This document shows, piece by piece, positions 52,232 through 60,973 of a stretch of 64,000 bases of DNA (positions are counted from its first letter, which is position 1; the number at the start of each line of letters is the position of its first letter). A program made the position numbers and the translations under genes. The notes beneath the pieces were generated by a model that was given only the letters and a program-made list of their open reading frames with translations, did no database searches and was not told the DNA's origin. This stretch comes from JAYSYM01 sp964543475 (GTDB lineage: Bacteria; Bdellovibrionota; Bdellovibrionia; Bdellovibrionales; JAMPXM01): contig CAZIYJ010000013.1 of NCBI GenBank assembly GCA_964543475.1, forward strand, positions 1 through 64,000, read 5' to 3'.

Positions 52232-53233
52232 ATGGATAAATGTGCTCTAAGAAAGTTAGATTTAAATGCTTTAAATCTCGAAGCAGTCAAAGCCGTCGAA
52301 AGCTGCCAAAAGTCAGAAGCCTATTTGCTAAGAGTGATCGAAGTCGTATCCGAAAGAGAGCTTCATCTCGATTGCGGCCTCCCGAGTCTCTATTCTTATT
52401 GCACCCGCCTTCTTCATATTTCCGATGGCATCGCTTACGCACTCATCGCCGTCATCAATAAGGGAAAAGAAGTTCCTGAACTCATCGCGGCAGTTGAGTC
52501 AGGTAAAGTGTCGCTATCGAAAGCCAAAAAGATTTGCTCGGTGATTACGCCTAAAAATCATAAAGAATGGATTGATCTGGCGACATATGAAACTTCAAGA
52601 GTCATTGAAAGGTGTGTCGCAGGTGCCAATCCTAAAGAAGCAGTAAAAGAGTCAGCTCAATATAAATCTGCAGATCGAATCGAGTTTAAACTTGGTGTCA
52701 GCGAAGAGTGGATGGAACTTTTGGGAACGACAAAAGATCTGCTCTCTCAAAAGCAGTCGCGCGCGGTCACAAGCGAAGAAGCTTTGCTTTTTGTAATGCG
52801 TGAATTCAACGACAAACACAACCCAGTGAAGAAAGCTGAGCGAGCGATGGCTCGAGTTCAGAAGAAAGCTGCTTTAGATCTTCAAAAAGCAAAGACCGAG
52901 CTTGCAGAACAACAGTGCCCGGGCACTGTTACGCCTTCTGAATCGGCAGACAAAAAGCCAATGATGGCTAAATCCATTAAAAGAAAGCCTCTAAAGCGAT
53001 TAACGATCCACGCAGTCAATCACCGAGATCAAGGTCAGTGCACACACGTTTCAGAATTCGGGCGATGCGAAGAAAGACGATGGCTCGATCACCATCACAT
53101 TATTCCCGTTTCTCAAAGCGGATCGAACGAGATAGAGAATTTAACTACCCTCTGTCACGCTCACCATAAGATGCAGCATCGAGAGCTAGCGTACTTTATG
53201 AACTCGCGGTCTCGGAGTTGCAACTTCCTATAA
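52232..53233 (+). CDS. HNH endonuclease, 13E12/DUF222-like
   Basis: A 333-residue protein. The N-terminal helical half (EAYLLRVIEVVSERELHLDC, LPSLYSYCTRLLHISDGIAY, VPELIAAVESGKVSLSKAKK) matches the DUF222 region of 13E12-type proteins; the C-terminus has an HNH nuclease site: CTHVSEFGRCEE, WLDHHHIIPVSQSGSNEIEN, LCHAHHKMQHREL. The two parts are joined by a Lys/Ala-rich coiled coil and a linker in which an exact copy of the 20-bp palindrome is read as QQCPGTV. AAGGAG lies 8 bases before the ATG. 13E12 proteins are repeated elements in mycobacteria and are often linked to mobile DNA. The activity and target of this one are unknown. Confidence 0.88.
   Translation: MDKCALRKLDLNALNLEAVKAVESCQKSEAYLLRVIEVVSERELHLDCGLPSLYSYCTRLLHISDGIAYALIAVINKGKEVPELIAAVESGKVSLSKAKKICSVITPKNHKEWIDLATYETSRVIERCVAGANPKEAVKESAQYKSADRIEFKLGVSEEWMELLGTTKDLLSQKQSRAVTSEEALLFVMREFNDKHNPVKKAERAMARVQKKAALDLQKAKTELAEQQCPGTVTPSESADKKPMMAKSIKRKPLKRLTIHAVNHRDQGQCTHVSEFGRCEERRWLDHHHIIPVSQSGSNEIENLTTLCHAHHKMQHRELAYFMNSRSRSCNFL
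52911..52930. repeat. 20-bp perfect palindrome, copy 2 (in frame inside HNH gene)
   Basis: Identical to the 20-base palindrome at 51776-51795. Here it is translated in frame within the linker between the DUF222-like and HNH domains, contributing residues around QQCPGTV. The flanks of the two copies differ, so identity is confined to the palindrome itself. Confidence 0.9.
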
Positions 53234-53281
53234 AGAATCATGTTTTCGACCGGAGTACTCGGACTGTGGAGCCCTGGCTGT

Positions 53282-54352
53282 ATGATACTTAGACACCTGT
53301 TGATCAATCTTCTATTTGGCACCCTCATGCTGGTTTGTGCCGATGCCAATGCGTCACAGGACGAGTCCTATGAAATGCGTCCGAGCATTTTTGAAATAGC
53401 TCCCGTGCAAAGCCAATTTGACGAGTATTGGGAGTCTATCAAAAAAGCCCAGTTAATCTTCGTTGCGCAGCTCTTAGAGCTCTATCCGAACAAGCAACTG
53501 TACTTCTTAGCAAGAGATGCAGAGTACCTTTATGATGTTGCTCAATTGGCAACAAAGGGAACGGCTGACTTCTCCCGCATTCATTTGATTAATGTATCGC
53601 GCGCGAACATGAGGGACAGAAATTTTGTCCCCTACCTCAACCAAAAGGGAATTTCTGAAGAATCTCTCAAAGCAGGAAATGAAATTCTCCTCATCGACTC
53701 CGGCTATAACGGAAGCATTCCTGATCATATAAAATTTCAATTTTCAGAAGAAGCTAGTCGCAACATTAAAGCGCAATTCATTTTGTCGAAAGACCGCTCG
53801 ATTCCATCATCAAGATCTTTTTTGCTTTTTCTCAATAAGAACGCCCATCGATTAAATCCGCGAACAAGCGACGAACTTAAGAATGATCTCTTGTCCTATG
53901 AACATCTTGAAAAACAAACGCGTAGATCGACCTATTTCAAGAAGAAAAATGGAATTTATCACCCAATGAGTCCTCTCAAAGACACTAGAGAGAAAAGCAG
54001 CTCTTGGAGTGATAAACTAATTGCGAGTTTTCAAGCATCAGAAAATCGCACTGTAGATCCCGCTTTAAGTCTTCGCCGACGGGCCGATCTCAAAGCAAAT
54101 TGGGACCTTGCTGAAACTCAAAAACTTTTCATTCAAACAAAAGAAGTTATGAAGAACGTGCGCCAAGCTTTAGTCGTCGGCCAAGCTGTCGACTTCAATA
54201 ATAGAAGTCATCTGTTCGATTCATTCTTGCTGGACGCTTATGACATCTTAAAAGGTCAGGGATACAAGCTCGCAGTTAACAAGTCAGAGCTAACTCGCTT
54301 ACACACAAGCTCACAGGGCCTTGCCTGCAGAAGAATTTTTAAAAATCTTTAG
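53282..54352 (+). CDS. Exported protein of unknown function, weak PRTase/HAD-like resemblance
   Basis: A 356-residue protein from the chosen ATG, with a signal peptide (LLINLLFGTLMLVCADANAS). The core has NKQLYFLARDAEYLYDVAQL, RIHLINVSRANMRD and NEILLIDSGYNGSIPDHI. The RD, VSR and D-x-G-x-x-G spacing resembles a group of HAD/phosphoribosyltransferase-like proteins of sugar and polysaccharide loci (FLxRDG, VSR, DxGxxG), which are normally cytoplasmic; an exported version would be odd. The rest is charged and helical. An ATG at 53240 is possible, but the signal peptide favours 53282. Possibly cotranscribed with the HNH gene. Confidence 0.55.
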   Translation: MILRHLLINLLFGTLMLVCADANASQDESYEMRPSIFEIAPVQSQFDEYWESIKKAQLIFVAQLLELYPNKQLYFLARDAEYLYDVAQLATKGTADFSRIHLINVSRANMRDRNFVPYLNQKGISEESLKAGNEILLIDSGYNGSIPDHIKFQFSEEASRNIKAQFILSKDRSIPSSRSFLLFLNKNAHRLNPRTSDELKNDLLSYEHLEKQTRRSTYFKKKNGIYHPMSPLKDTREKSSSWSDKLIASFQASENRTVDPALSLRRRADLKANWDLAETQKLFIQTKEVMKNVRQALVVGQAVDFNNRSHLFDSFLLDAYDILKGQGYKLAVNKSELTRLHTSSQGLACRRIFKNL

Positions 54353-54377
54353 AAAGTAAACTCGAAGTTGATCTTAT

Positions 54378-54857
54378 CTATTTCCCAAGCTTACGTGCTT
54401 CAAGACGAAGCGCTCGACGCTTCTGAGCAGCCGCAAACCGCCGCTTCTCTTCAGCGGACTCTGGAATAACAGGAGCAACTTCGCGTGGCTTCCCGCTTGA
54501 GCCAATAGCTACAAAAGTTAAGTAAGCTGAGGCTGTGTGAAACTTCTCACCGGTAATTGGGTTCTCAGCGTCTACGCGAACTCCAATCTCCATCGAAGTT
54601 TTACCTGCGTAATTCAAAGAGGCGCGTAGATTGACGACCCAACCTAAGTGAACAGGAGCTACGAAATTAAGTGCATCAATGCTTGCTGTAACAACTGGCT
54701 GACTTGAATGTCTTTGAGCGCAAATTGCTGCTGCGATATCAACCCACGACATGATCACGCCACCAAAGATGGTGCCGAGTGCATTGGTATGGCTTGGAAG
54801 AACAAGTTCTGTCATCTGAACTACGGAATGTGATACTGGTCGACCTTGTACAGGCAT
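54378..54857 (-). CDS. Acyl-CoA thioesterase (hotdog fold, YciA-like)
   Basis: A 159-residue thioesterase. TELVLPSHTNALGTIFGGVI, MSWVDIAAAICAQRHSSQPV (catalytic Asp on the long helix) and TASIDALNFVAPVHLGWVVN match the acyl-CoA hydrolase family, which releases CoA from acyl-CoAs. The C-terminal tail (EKRRFAAAQKRRALRLEARK) is basic and longer than usual. GAGGT is 5 bases before the ATG. It is a single gene, convergent with the preceding one. Confidence 0.88.
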   Translation of the reverse strand: MPVQGRPVSHSVVQMTELVLPSHTNALGTIFGGVIMSWVDIAAAICAQRHSSQPVVTASIDALNFVAPVHLGWVVNLRASLNYAGKTSMEIGVRVDAENPITGEKFHTASAYLTFVAIGSSGKPREVAPVIPESAEEKRRFAAAQKRRALRLEARKLGK

Positions 54858-54901
54858 GAGATACCTCGTCTGGGATGAACTAGCTGCGATGAGGGAGGCT
54901 C

Positions 54902-54926
54902 AAAAAAGAATCGGCCCGAAGGCCGA
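54902..54926 (-). terminator. Rho-independent terminator of the LuxR-type gene
   Basis: On the minus strand TCGGCC-TTCG-GGCCGA (54911-54926) forms a 6-bp GC-rich stem closed by a stable UUCG-type tetraloop, followed by TTC and six T (54902-54907 as A on the plus strand). It lies 35 bases after the end of the LuxR-type gene. Confidence 0.85.
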
Positions 54927-54961
54927 ATCTCAGAATTCAATTTTAATCAGAGACTCTGATC

Positions 54962-55351
54962 TTAGAGGCCGAAACCTGCACCTGAGTCATTGCCAGAACC
55001 GATATCATTGCGGATGGGAGTCACGTTGTTATTGATACCTGTAACTGTGCTGTTGCCAGCTGGGATGGTGTTGATCGCTTGCGCGCCAGCAGCCATTGCA
55101 GTCGTAGTTGCTGCAGCAGCTTGAATTTCGTTTTCCACGAAACCAAGGTGTGGCAAACACCATACGATGAGCTGTGCTCGAGACTTAACGCTCATTTTTT
55201 TGTAGATATTAGTTAAGTGAAACTTAACTGTTTTTTCAGTAACGAAGAGCTGGTTAGCTACTTCTTTGTTCGACAAACCTTTTGAAACTAGTTCTGCTAC
55301 TTCGGCTTCGCGATTCGACAAACCTTTTTGAATCAATACGTCTCTGAGCAT
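54962..55351 (-). CDS. LuxR-type helix-turn-helix regulator without receiver domain
   Basis: A 129-residue protein. Residues 5-66 are a LuxR/GerE DNA-binding domain: LSNREAEVAELVSKGLSNKE, VANQLFVTEKTVKFHLTNIY, KKMSVKSRAQLIVW. The Glu in LSNREAE and the recognition helix TVKFHLTN are conserved. No receiver or ligand-binding domain precedes it. The C-terminal 55 residues are low-complexity, rich in Ala, Asn, Gly and Thr (AAAATTTAMAAGAQ, NDIGSGNDSGAGFG), of unknown role. GGGAGAAG precedes the ATG. A strong terminator follows. Targets unknown. Confidence 0.85.
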   Translation of the reverse strand: MLRDVLIQKGLSNREAEVAELVSKGLSNKEVANQLFVTEKTVKFHLTNIYKKMSVKSRAQLIVWCLPHLGFVENEIQAAAATTTAMAAGAQAINTIPAGNSTVTGINNNVTPIRNDIGSGNDSGAGFGL

Positions 55352-55751
55352 CCGTGCTTCTCCCGCTAATTGTTAGACTTAAATCCCATAAACTTAGGCT
55401 GTATTCCGTTTCAACCTGTCTCAAAGTCTGCACAGATTTTTGGTCGAGCGCAATACCCCTGTGTCGTTTTTTTATAATCTGGACCGACTTTCTGTTGGCG
55501 ACCTTAATCTACCTAAACCATTTTTCACACTCGACCAAGTAAGTGAAATCAGGCCTAAATGCTTGAAATTATTAAAATTTTACTAGAAAAAGGGCTAGCG
55601 ATTAACCGAAATAGTTCTTGTGTTATCAGTGTCTAGTCTTGTGACTTCCGAACACTTTCTTTTAGGTTTCGACATAACCGCACACGTACTCAAAATCAAA
55701 TCACTCGATTATTACTTCGCCACAGTAATGGGACTTTTGAGCAAGAGCAGA
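55352..55751. other. Intergenic region without a recognised gene
   Basis: About 400 AT-rich bases between the LuxR-type gene start and the mutS stop codon. It must contain the promoter of the regulator. A 100-codon open frame crossing into mutS on the plus strand (55620-55922) has no ribosome site or family signal and was not accepted. No repeats or hairpins stand out. Confidence 0.4.
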
Positions 55752-58268
55752 CTAGCCCTTAAGCTGCTCTTTCCACTGAGAAATGAGATTCAATGCCGCA
55801 AGCGGAGTGGTCTCAGAGAGATTGATGGTAGCAAGCTCTTCTTTGAGTTTTGCTACTTCAGGATCTTCAATGAATTCTACTTGTGGAGCAGGACTACTAT
55901 CGAAAAGCCCGAGCTGAGTTGATGAAACTTCACCCACCACTGATTGTGACTTCTTCTCTAGCGATTTCAAAATAGATTGAGCACGTGCAGTCACTTGCTT
56001 AGGTATTCCAGCAAGGTTGGCCACGTGAATTCCGTAAGACTTATTCGCAGCTCCCGCAACTAACGAGTGAAGGAACGTAATCTGCCCGTTCTTCTCATGA
56101 ATTGCCATGTGCGCATTCTGCACTTGAGGGAACTGTTGAACGAGAGTGGTCAGCTCGTGATAGTGGGTCGCAAACAGAACCATCGCTTTAGTTGAGCTTA
56201 AGAGATGTTCGAGGATTGCTTGAGCGAGACTCATTCCATCGTAAGTGCTTGTCCCTCGACCGACTTCATCGAGTATGACGAGCGAGCGAGCCGAAGCATT
56301 ATGTAACATCTCGGCTGTTTCTTGCATCTCGACCATGAAAGTCGAAAGCCCTTCAGATAAGAAGTCGCTTGCGCCAATGCGGGTAAAGAAACGATCGTAA
56401 ATCGGTAGATCGGCCCGCAAGGCAGGAACAAAACTCCCCGCCTGCGCCATCAAAGCCGTAATCGCAACTTGCCTCATCAACGTGCTCTTACCCGCCATAT
56501 TCGGACCGGTTAGCAACAAACAACTATGAGCACTAATATCGACCGTATTTGCTACGAACGGAATTTTGAGAGACTGCTCAACAACCGGATGGCGTGAGCC
56601 TTCAACTTTTAAATCACCGATGTCATTAAACCTTGGTCGCGTATAATTTTGCTCAATCGCCGTCCACGCAAATGCAGTCAATACGTCAAGCTCAGCCCAC
56701 TCACGGGCTAATCCCAAAAGCTCAATTGCCGAGGCTTGAATCTGACGGCGAAGGTCTTCGAAGATCGCTAGCTCAAGCTCGACTCTTCTTGCTTGCGCCG
56801 TTAAAACTTTTTGCTCGATCTCAGAAAGCTCCGGAGTTGTGTATCGTTCTGCGTTCGCAAGAGTTTGCTTTCGCTCATAACGATCAACCGGCACTTTGCT
56901 TTTATGTGTGTGAGTGATTTCGATATAGTAACCAAAAACAGAATTGAATCGGACTTTCAGCGACGAAATTCCGGTGAGTTCTTTTTCGCGAGCTTCAAGC
57001 TCAAGAACTTTAGTCTGCGAATTTGTCGAAAGCTCAACGAGTTCATCAAGCGTTGCATCTGTGCCGTTTCGAATGATCCCACCGTTTTTAATTTGGGCAG
57101 GCGGCTCATCAACAATCGTCTGAAGAATTTGATCAGAAATTTTTAATGCTTTTTCGAGCGAAGATTTAGACCAATTCTTATGTTTCGCAAGCGAGCTCGC
57201 TTCAACGCCTGTCGCAAGAGAATCAGCAAGAGCAATCAAGTCTCGCGGATGGCAGCTTGGATTCGCAATTTTGCCAAGGCGTCGTTCGATGTCGCCAAGC
57301 GCTCCAAGACGTTGACGAATTTGCTCAAGCAATTGCGACTGTTCAAAATAAAATTGAACGTGGTTTAAACGATCTTCGATAGCATCTTTTTGAGCGAGCG
57401 GAAAACTCAGCCACTGCTTTAGAAGTCTCGCGCCCGCAGAACTCTTACACCTGTTTACTGAGTAGAATAAACTTCCGCGCGCTTCGCCTTTTGTCGTTTC
57501 AAAAATCTCAAGGTGGCGAATCACTGTCGGAGATATCTCAAGACGATTAAGAAGCTCACGTCGTTCGAAGATAGAGATCACAGCAAGTGATGCTTCTCCT
57601 TGAAGATGGGAGGCATAGCCGAGCAAAAGCAGGCAAGCCTGCGGCTGTTGAGATCCGCCCTGCAGCAGCTGGTTAAACTCAGTGGTTAAACAGCCAATCT
57701 GTGCAAAGTCACTTTGCTGATCTGGGGTTGTGAATTCAGGATTGAAAACTATCTCAACCGGCCGAAGCACTTTCATAAGCTTTAGCGCCTCAGTCCATTC
57801 GCGCACATTGTAGTAAAACGCTTCCCCACTGCTAACATCGAGAAAGGCTACCGTCCGATTATCAAAGCTTGCGAGATAATTGGGTGTTAACGAATCAAGT
57901 GTGTCGGGATCATAAACAACACCTGGAGTAAGAATTCGATTTACTCCTCGCTTAACAAGCCCTTTTGCCAATTTTGGATCTTCTAGCTGATCGCAAATTG
58001 CAACTCTGTGTCCCGCCGCTAAAAGTTTATTGATCTGCGGACCGATGGAATGATGAGGAACTCCACACATCGGAGTTTGAACTTCAGCTTTTTTATCTCG
58101 CGAAGTTAAAGCGATTCCCAAAATGGGTGCCGCAATCTCAGCATCACGATGAAACATTTCAAAGAAGTCACCCATGCGAAACAAAACGACTTTGTCGTTG
58201 TGTGCTGACTTAATCTCCCAATACTGCTGCATCAGTGGAGTTAACTTTTGGGTTGAAGCTGGCTGCAT
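55752..58268 (-). CDS. mutS: DNA mismatch repair protein MutS
   Basis: An 838-residue MutS1. The mismatch-binding domain has VVLFRMGDFFEMFHRDAE, where Phe stacks on the mismatch; GVPHHSI, clamp and lever helices follow; the ATPase has LTGPNMAGKSTLMRQVA (Walker A), VEMQETAEMLHNA (signature), VILDEVGRGTSTYDG (Walker B) and FATHYHEL. The C-terminus with SLVAGAANKSYGIHVANLAG and a short tail ends in EEPAPQV-like then EQLKG, of normal length. MutS detects base mismatches after replication. The start giving MQPASTQKLTPLMQQYW was chosen from family alignment; no clear ribosome site is visible for it or for an ATG 39 bases earlier. Confidence 0.96.
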   Translation of the reverse strand: MQPASTQKLTPLMQQYWEIKSAHNDKVVLFRMGDFFEMFHRDAEIAAPILGIALTSRDKKAEVQTPMCGVPHHSIGPQINKLLAAGHRVAICDQLEDPKLAKGLVKRGVNRILTPGVVYDPDTLDSLTPNYLASFDNRTVAFLDVSSGEAFYYNVREWTEALKLMKVLRPVEIVFNPEFTTPDQQSDFAQIGCLTTEFNQLLQGGSQQPQACLLLLGYASHLQGEASLAVISIFERRELLNRLEISPTVIRHLEIFETTKGEARGSLFYSVNRCKSSAGARLLKQWLSFPLAQKDAIEDRLNHVQFYFEQSQLLEQIRQRLGALGDIERRLGKIANPSCHPRDLIALADSLATGVEASSLAKHKNWSKSSLEKALKISDQILQTIVDEPPAQIKNGGIIRNGTDATLDELVELSTNSQTKVLELEAREKELTGISSLKVRFNSVFGYYIEITHTHKSKVPVDRYERKQTLANAERYTTPELSEIEQKVLTAQARRVELELAIFEDLRRQIQASAIELLGLAREWAELDVLTAFAWTAIEQNYTRPRFNDIGDLKVEGSRHPVVEQSLKIPFVANTVDISAHSCLLLTGPNMAGKSTLMRQVAITALMAQAGSFVPALRADLPIYDRFFTRIGASDFLSEGLSTFMVEMQETAEMLHNASARSLVILDEVGRGTSTYDGMSLAQAILEHLLSSTKAMVLFATHYHELTTLVQQFPQVQNAHMAIHEKNGQITFLHSLVAGAANKSYGIHVANLAGIPKQVTARAQSILKSLEKKSQSVVGEVSSTQLGLFDSSPAPQVEFIEDPEVAKLKEELATINLSETTPLAALNLISQWKEQLKG

Positions 58269-58419
58269 GAAGAAAGCAGTAGAACAGCACCAAAGACCAG
58301 TCAACATAAGCGGTAAATAGGCTGAGCCTTACTCGAGCGAGAGAGCCGTCGATCAAGCCTCGCGAACAGACCCATATGCGATTAAGTTCTCAGCTAACAA
58401 TAAGTTGTGAGGTCTATCG

Positions 58420-59208
58420 ATGCGAATGCGGTTTTTTTATGCAGCAGCACCCGCTGCTTTGGCTATTTTTTTAGCAGGAAACTTTTCTATAGCTGCCGCC
58501 CCTCCACCGCCCGTTATGCAGATGTCTTCGAACGCAAAACTTTTTAATGCTTCACGTGCGCCATCATCTGTAGCAATTGGTGCTGATATTCAAACCGAAC
58601 TCGAACGTTTTTTAAAAGAGCAAAAGCCCGCATCTCAAAAGCGTGATTGGCAAGTCAGAGCCGATGGAGCGATTGAAATCGATCCCTCTCTTTGGACAGC
58701 CTCAAAAGACGATGAGGGAAGCGAAGTATTTAGTTTGAAAAAGCCCGTTGGAGCAACAGAGCAAATACGAACTGTGATACGTAACGAAGATAAAAGCATT
58801 CGCACAATCTCAGAGTATCGTCTCAATAATAAAAAGGAGAAATACTGGTTTGTGTTCTTCTTAGATCAAAAACTTGCTGCGGCCACCACTTGCACCGATG
58901 AAACACCAGATGGATTACGCTCATGCACCACAGCTATTCCTTCGGTATGCCAAAGCTTACAAGGCAGCACCACTACTGAGTGGACTCTGCCAAAAGCAGT
59001 TGTTCCAGATGTCGACCTAGTTGAAAAGCGTGCTCTCGCAACCGTTCTTTCAATGCGTGGTGAGGGCCATCAAATGGAAAACATGGCAAAGACCGGTAAC
59101 CTCATTGGCCTTAAGCATAAGCTCCAGACAACTCGTGGCCGCCTCACCACTGCTCCCGTTAAGAGTGAATACATCAAAGACGCTCTTCAACTCTGCTCTC
59201 GTATTTAA
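58420..59208 (+). CDS. Secreted protein, unknown function
   Basis: A 262-residue protein with a signal peptide (FFYAAAPAALAIFLAGNFSI, AAA). The mature part begins with a Pro-rich stretch, then a domain with ERFLKEQKPASQKRDWQVRA, VIRNEDKSIRTISEYRLNNK and KYWFVFFLDQKLAAATTCTD, followed by Cys at four positions (TTCTDETPDGLRSCTT, SVCQ, LQLCSRI). No family recognised. GAGGT is 7 bases before the ATG. It is divergent from mutS and precedes the repeat lipoprotein gene by 157 bases. Confidence 0.65.
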   Translation: MRMRFFYAAAPAALAIFLAGNFSIAAAPPPPVMQMSSNAKLFNASRAPSSVAIGADIQTELERFLKEQKPASQKRDWQVRADGAIEIDPSLWTASKDDEGSEVFSLKKPVGATEQIRTVIRNEDKSIRTISEYRLNNKKEKYWFVFFLDQKLAAATTCTDETPDGLRSCTTAIPSVCQSLQGSTTTEWTLPKAVVPDVDLVEKRALATVLSMRGEGHQMENMAKTGNLIGLKHKLQTTRGRLTTAPVKSEYIKDALQLCSRI

Positions 59209-59365
59209 GCTTTTAATCACTCCGTCTCAATTTGAGATTTTTCTAATTTTGATGCGTTGAGCTTCCAGACAGATTTTTTAGGTTCAACAGAAGTTCGGTC
59301 CCTAAACCGACTTAATTGATGCTGGGCTGGTCTTCTTTTTGAAGATACCTAGAGTCGGAGGACTT

Positions 59366-60439
59366 ATGAAATCAGCACATCACTCAAAACTTTTGGTACT
59401 ACTTGTAGCGCCGATGGTGTTCGTTGCATTCCAAAACTGCTCTCCCGTAAAGTTTCAGTCGATGGAAGAAGACGGCGTCTATATAAAGATGAACGCTGAT
59501 GATCTAGGGGATGGAGCTGCACCAATTGTAGAATCGATTCCAGAAGCCGGAGAAACTCCAGCACCTGTTTCAACACCAATTGTCTTAATCCCAGAAGTTA
59601 AGTCTCCTATTGTAGTGGTAGAAGCTCCTGAAGAAGGAGAAATCCCAGTTGCTGTCGCGACACCAAAAGTAGTTGAAACCCCAGAAGAAGGAGAAATTCC
59701 AGAAGCTGGTCCAACTCCAATCGTAAGAGCTACACCACCAGTTGTTACTCCAGGATCAGAAGAAGAGTCGATTGAAGACGTCGTTGCAGATCACAAATCA
59801 AGCTGTGCTCAATTAGTAAATGATGCAATCACTTACGATTCAATCGCAGACACCAATTCAGCAGCAGTAGCTGTTGGTGGTACAGGTGGTACGCGAACTG
59901 AAAATCACGAAAATATTTCGACTGCGAACTATAAAGGTGGCACCCATACTGTTGTCGCTCGATCGATTGACAGCATCGACCACTTCGGTGGCACTGGTTA
60001 CTTCAATGCTTCACGCATTAATAAAGTTAAGACCTACGGTGGAACGACGACTGTTATCGCAAACCGCATTACTTCTTTCGATGGCACCGGAGGCAATCTT
60101 TGTATTAGTGCCGAGACAATGCCAAGCGTGATCGGAACTGGTGGCTATATGGTTGCTCAAGGCCGCAGTAGCTCTGCAAGCATTCCAGAAGTTGCTGAGA
60201 TCACGGGTGGTACTCACGCGTTCAAAGATTTTAAAATTGGATCGATTAAAAAGTTCCAAGGCGGAACACTCATTCTCGAAAACGTTAAAGTTGATTCAAT
60301 TGAAAACGCGAGTGGTGGAACAATTATCTTGATCAACAGTGAAGTTGGCTCGATTAGCAATGCCTACTCAGAAATATTAGTGAAGAATTCAACGATTGCG
60401 TCGGTTCAGAACGCTAGAGACATTAAGGTCATCGACTAA
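59366..60439 (+). CDS. FQNC-type lipoprotein with PE-rich stalk and Gly-rich beta-helix-like repeats
   Basis: A 357-residue predicted lipoprotein: LLVLLVAPMVFVAFQN then Cys. Residues about 45-135 are a Pro/Glu-rich stalk with repeats like EAGETPAP, EEGEIPVAVATPKV and EEGEIPEAGPTPIV. From about 165 the chain shows repeating 20-residue units marked by GGT: AVGGTGGTRTE, YKGGTHTVVARSIDSI, FGGTGYFNASRIN, YGGTTTVIANRIT, TGGTHAFKDFKIGSI, QGGTLILENVKVDSI, SGGTIILINSEVGSI. This fits a right-handed beta-helix. It is probably a surface stalk with a binding or structural head. GGAGG lies 4 bases before the ATG. Confidence 0.75.
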   Translation: MKSAHHSKLLVLLVAPMVFVAFQNCSPVKFQSMEEDGVYIKMNADDLGDGAAPIVESIPEAGETPAPVSTPIVLIPEVKSPIVVVEAPEEGEIPVAVATPKVVETPEEGEIPEAGPTPIVRATPPVVTPGSEEESIEDVVADHKSSCAQLVNDAITYDSIADTNSAAVAVGGTGGTRTENHENISTANYKGGTHTVVARSIDSIDHFGGTGYFNASRINKVKTYGGTTTVIANRITSFDGTGGNLCISAETMPSVIGTGGYMVAQGRSSSASIPEVAEITGGTHAFKDFKIGSIKKFQGGTLILENVKVDSIENASGGTIILINSEVGSISNAYSEILVKNSTIASVQNARDIKVID

Positions 60440-60451
60440 ACTAAATATAAG

Positions 60452-60895
60452 CTAAGCGCCCTGACGATATTTCAAAACTTTTTCGATATCAGGACGGCAG
60501 GTACCACAAGCGGTACCTGCTGAAGTTTTACGGCTCACATCTCTCACCGTTTTCGCCCCGCAAATAACTGCATCATCAACTTTTTTCGTTGTAATCGCTC
60601 GGCAGTGACAGAGCTCATAATCTTTGTAAGGAAAATCCCATTTACCCTGAAGCTCGAGCAGCAATTGCCGGAGCAATATCGCTGAATGATGGCTTTCTGT
60701 CGGAAGCGGAATTGAATCAACAGTTCCCTTTAAAAGGGGGCGCCACTGCTTCACAAGGTCCATCATCTCTGGACAACCAATCACAGAAAGTTTCGCCGAG
60801 ACAATCTGACGCTGATCATTGAGCTCGTAAACGAGCTTTAGCTCGTCTTGCCCATCGATTGAGACTTTAATTGTTTGAGGTTCATTTGAGGCCAT
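60452..60895 (-). CDS. Protein with Bfd-like [2Fe-2S]-binding domain
   Basis: A 147-residue protein. The C-terminal 55 residues have ELCHCRAITTKKVDDAV and SAGTACGTCRPDIEKVL, the CxC-x(~31)-CxxC arrangement of bacterioferritin-associated ferredoxin and NifU-middle domains, which bind a [2Fe-2S] cluster. The N-terminal part (KLVYELNDQRQIVSAKLSVI, GCPEMMDLVKQW) loosely resembles an IscU/NifU scaffold, with one Cys. Likely role is electron transfer or cluster handling. The ribosome site is weak. It is divergent from glyoxalase II and not near other iron-sulfur genes. Confidence 0.8.
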   Translation of the reverse strand: MASNEPQTIKVSIDGQDELKLVYELNDQRQIVSAKLSVIGCPEMMDLVKQWRPLLKGTVDSIPLPTESHHSAILLRQLLLELQGKWDFPYKDYELCHCRAITTKKVDDAVICGAKTVRDVSRKTSAGTACGTCRPDIEKVLKYRQGA

Positions 60896-60973
60896 AGATC
60901 TATTGTGTCACAGCCTATAGCGTTTCTCTAACATTACTTGACCACTCCACTGCCTACGGCTAGCCAAGAGTCT

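Noticed and set aside
55620..55922. 100-codon open frame overlapping the mutS 3' end
   Set aside because: No ribosome site, no family signal and it is largely antisense to mutS.
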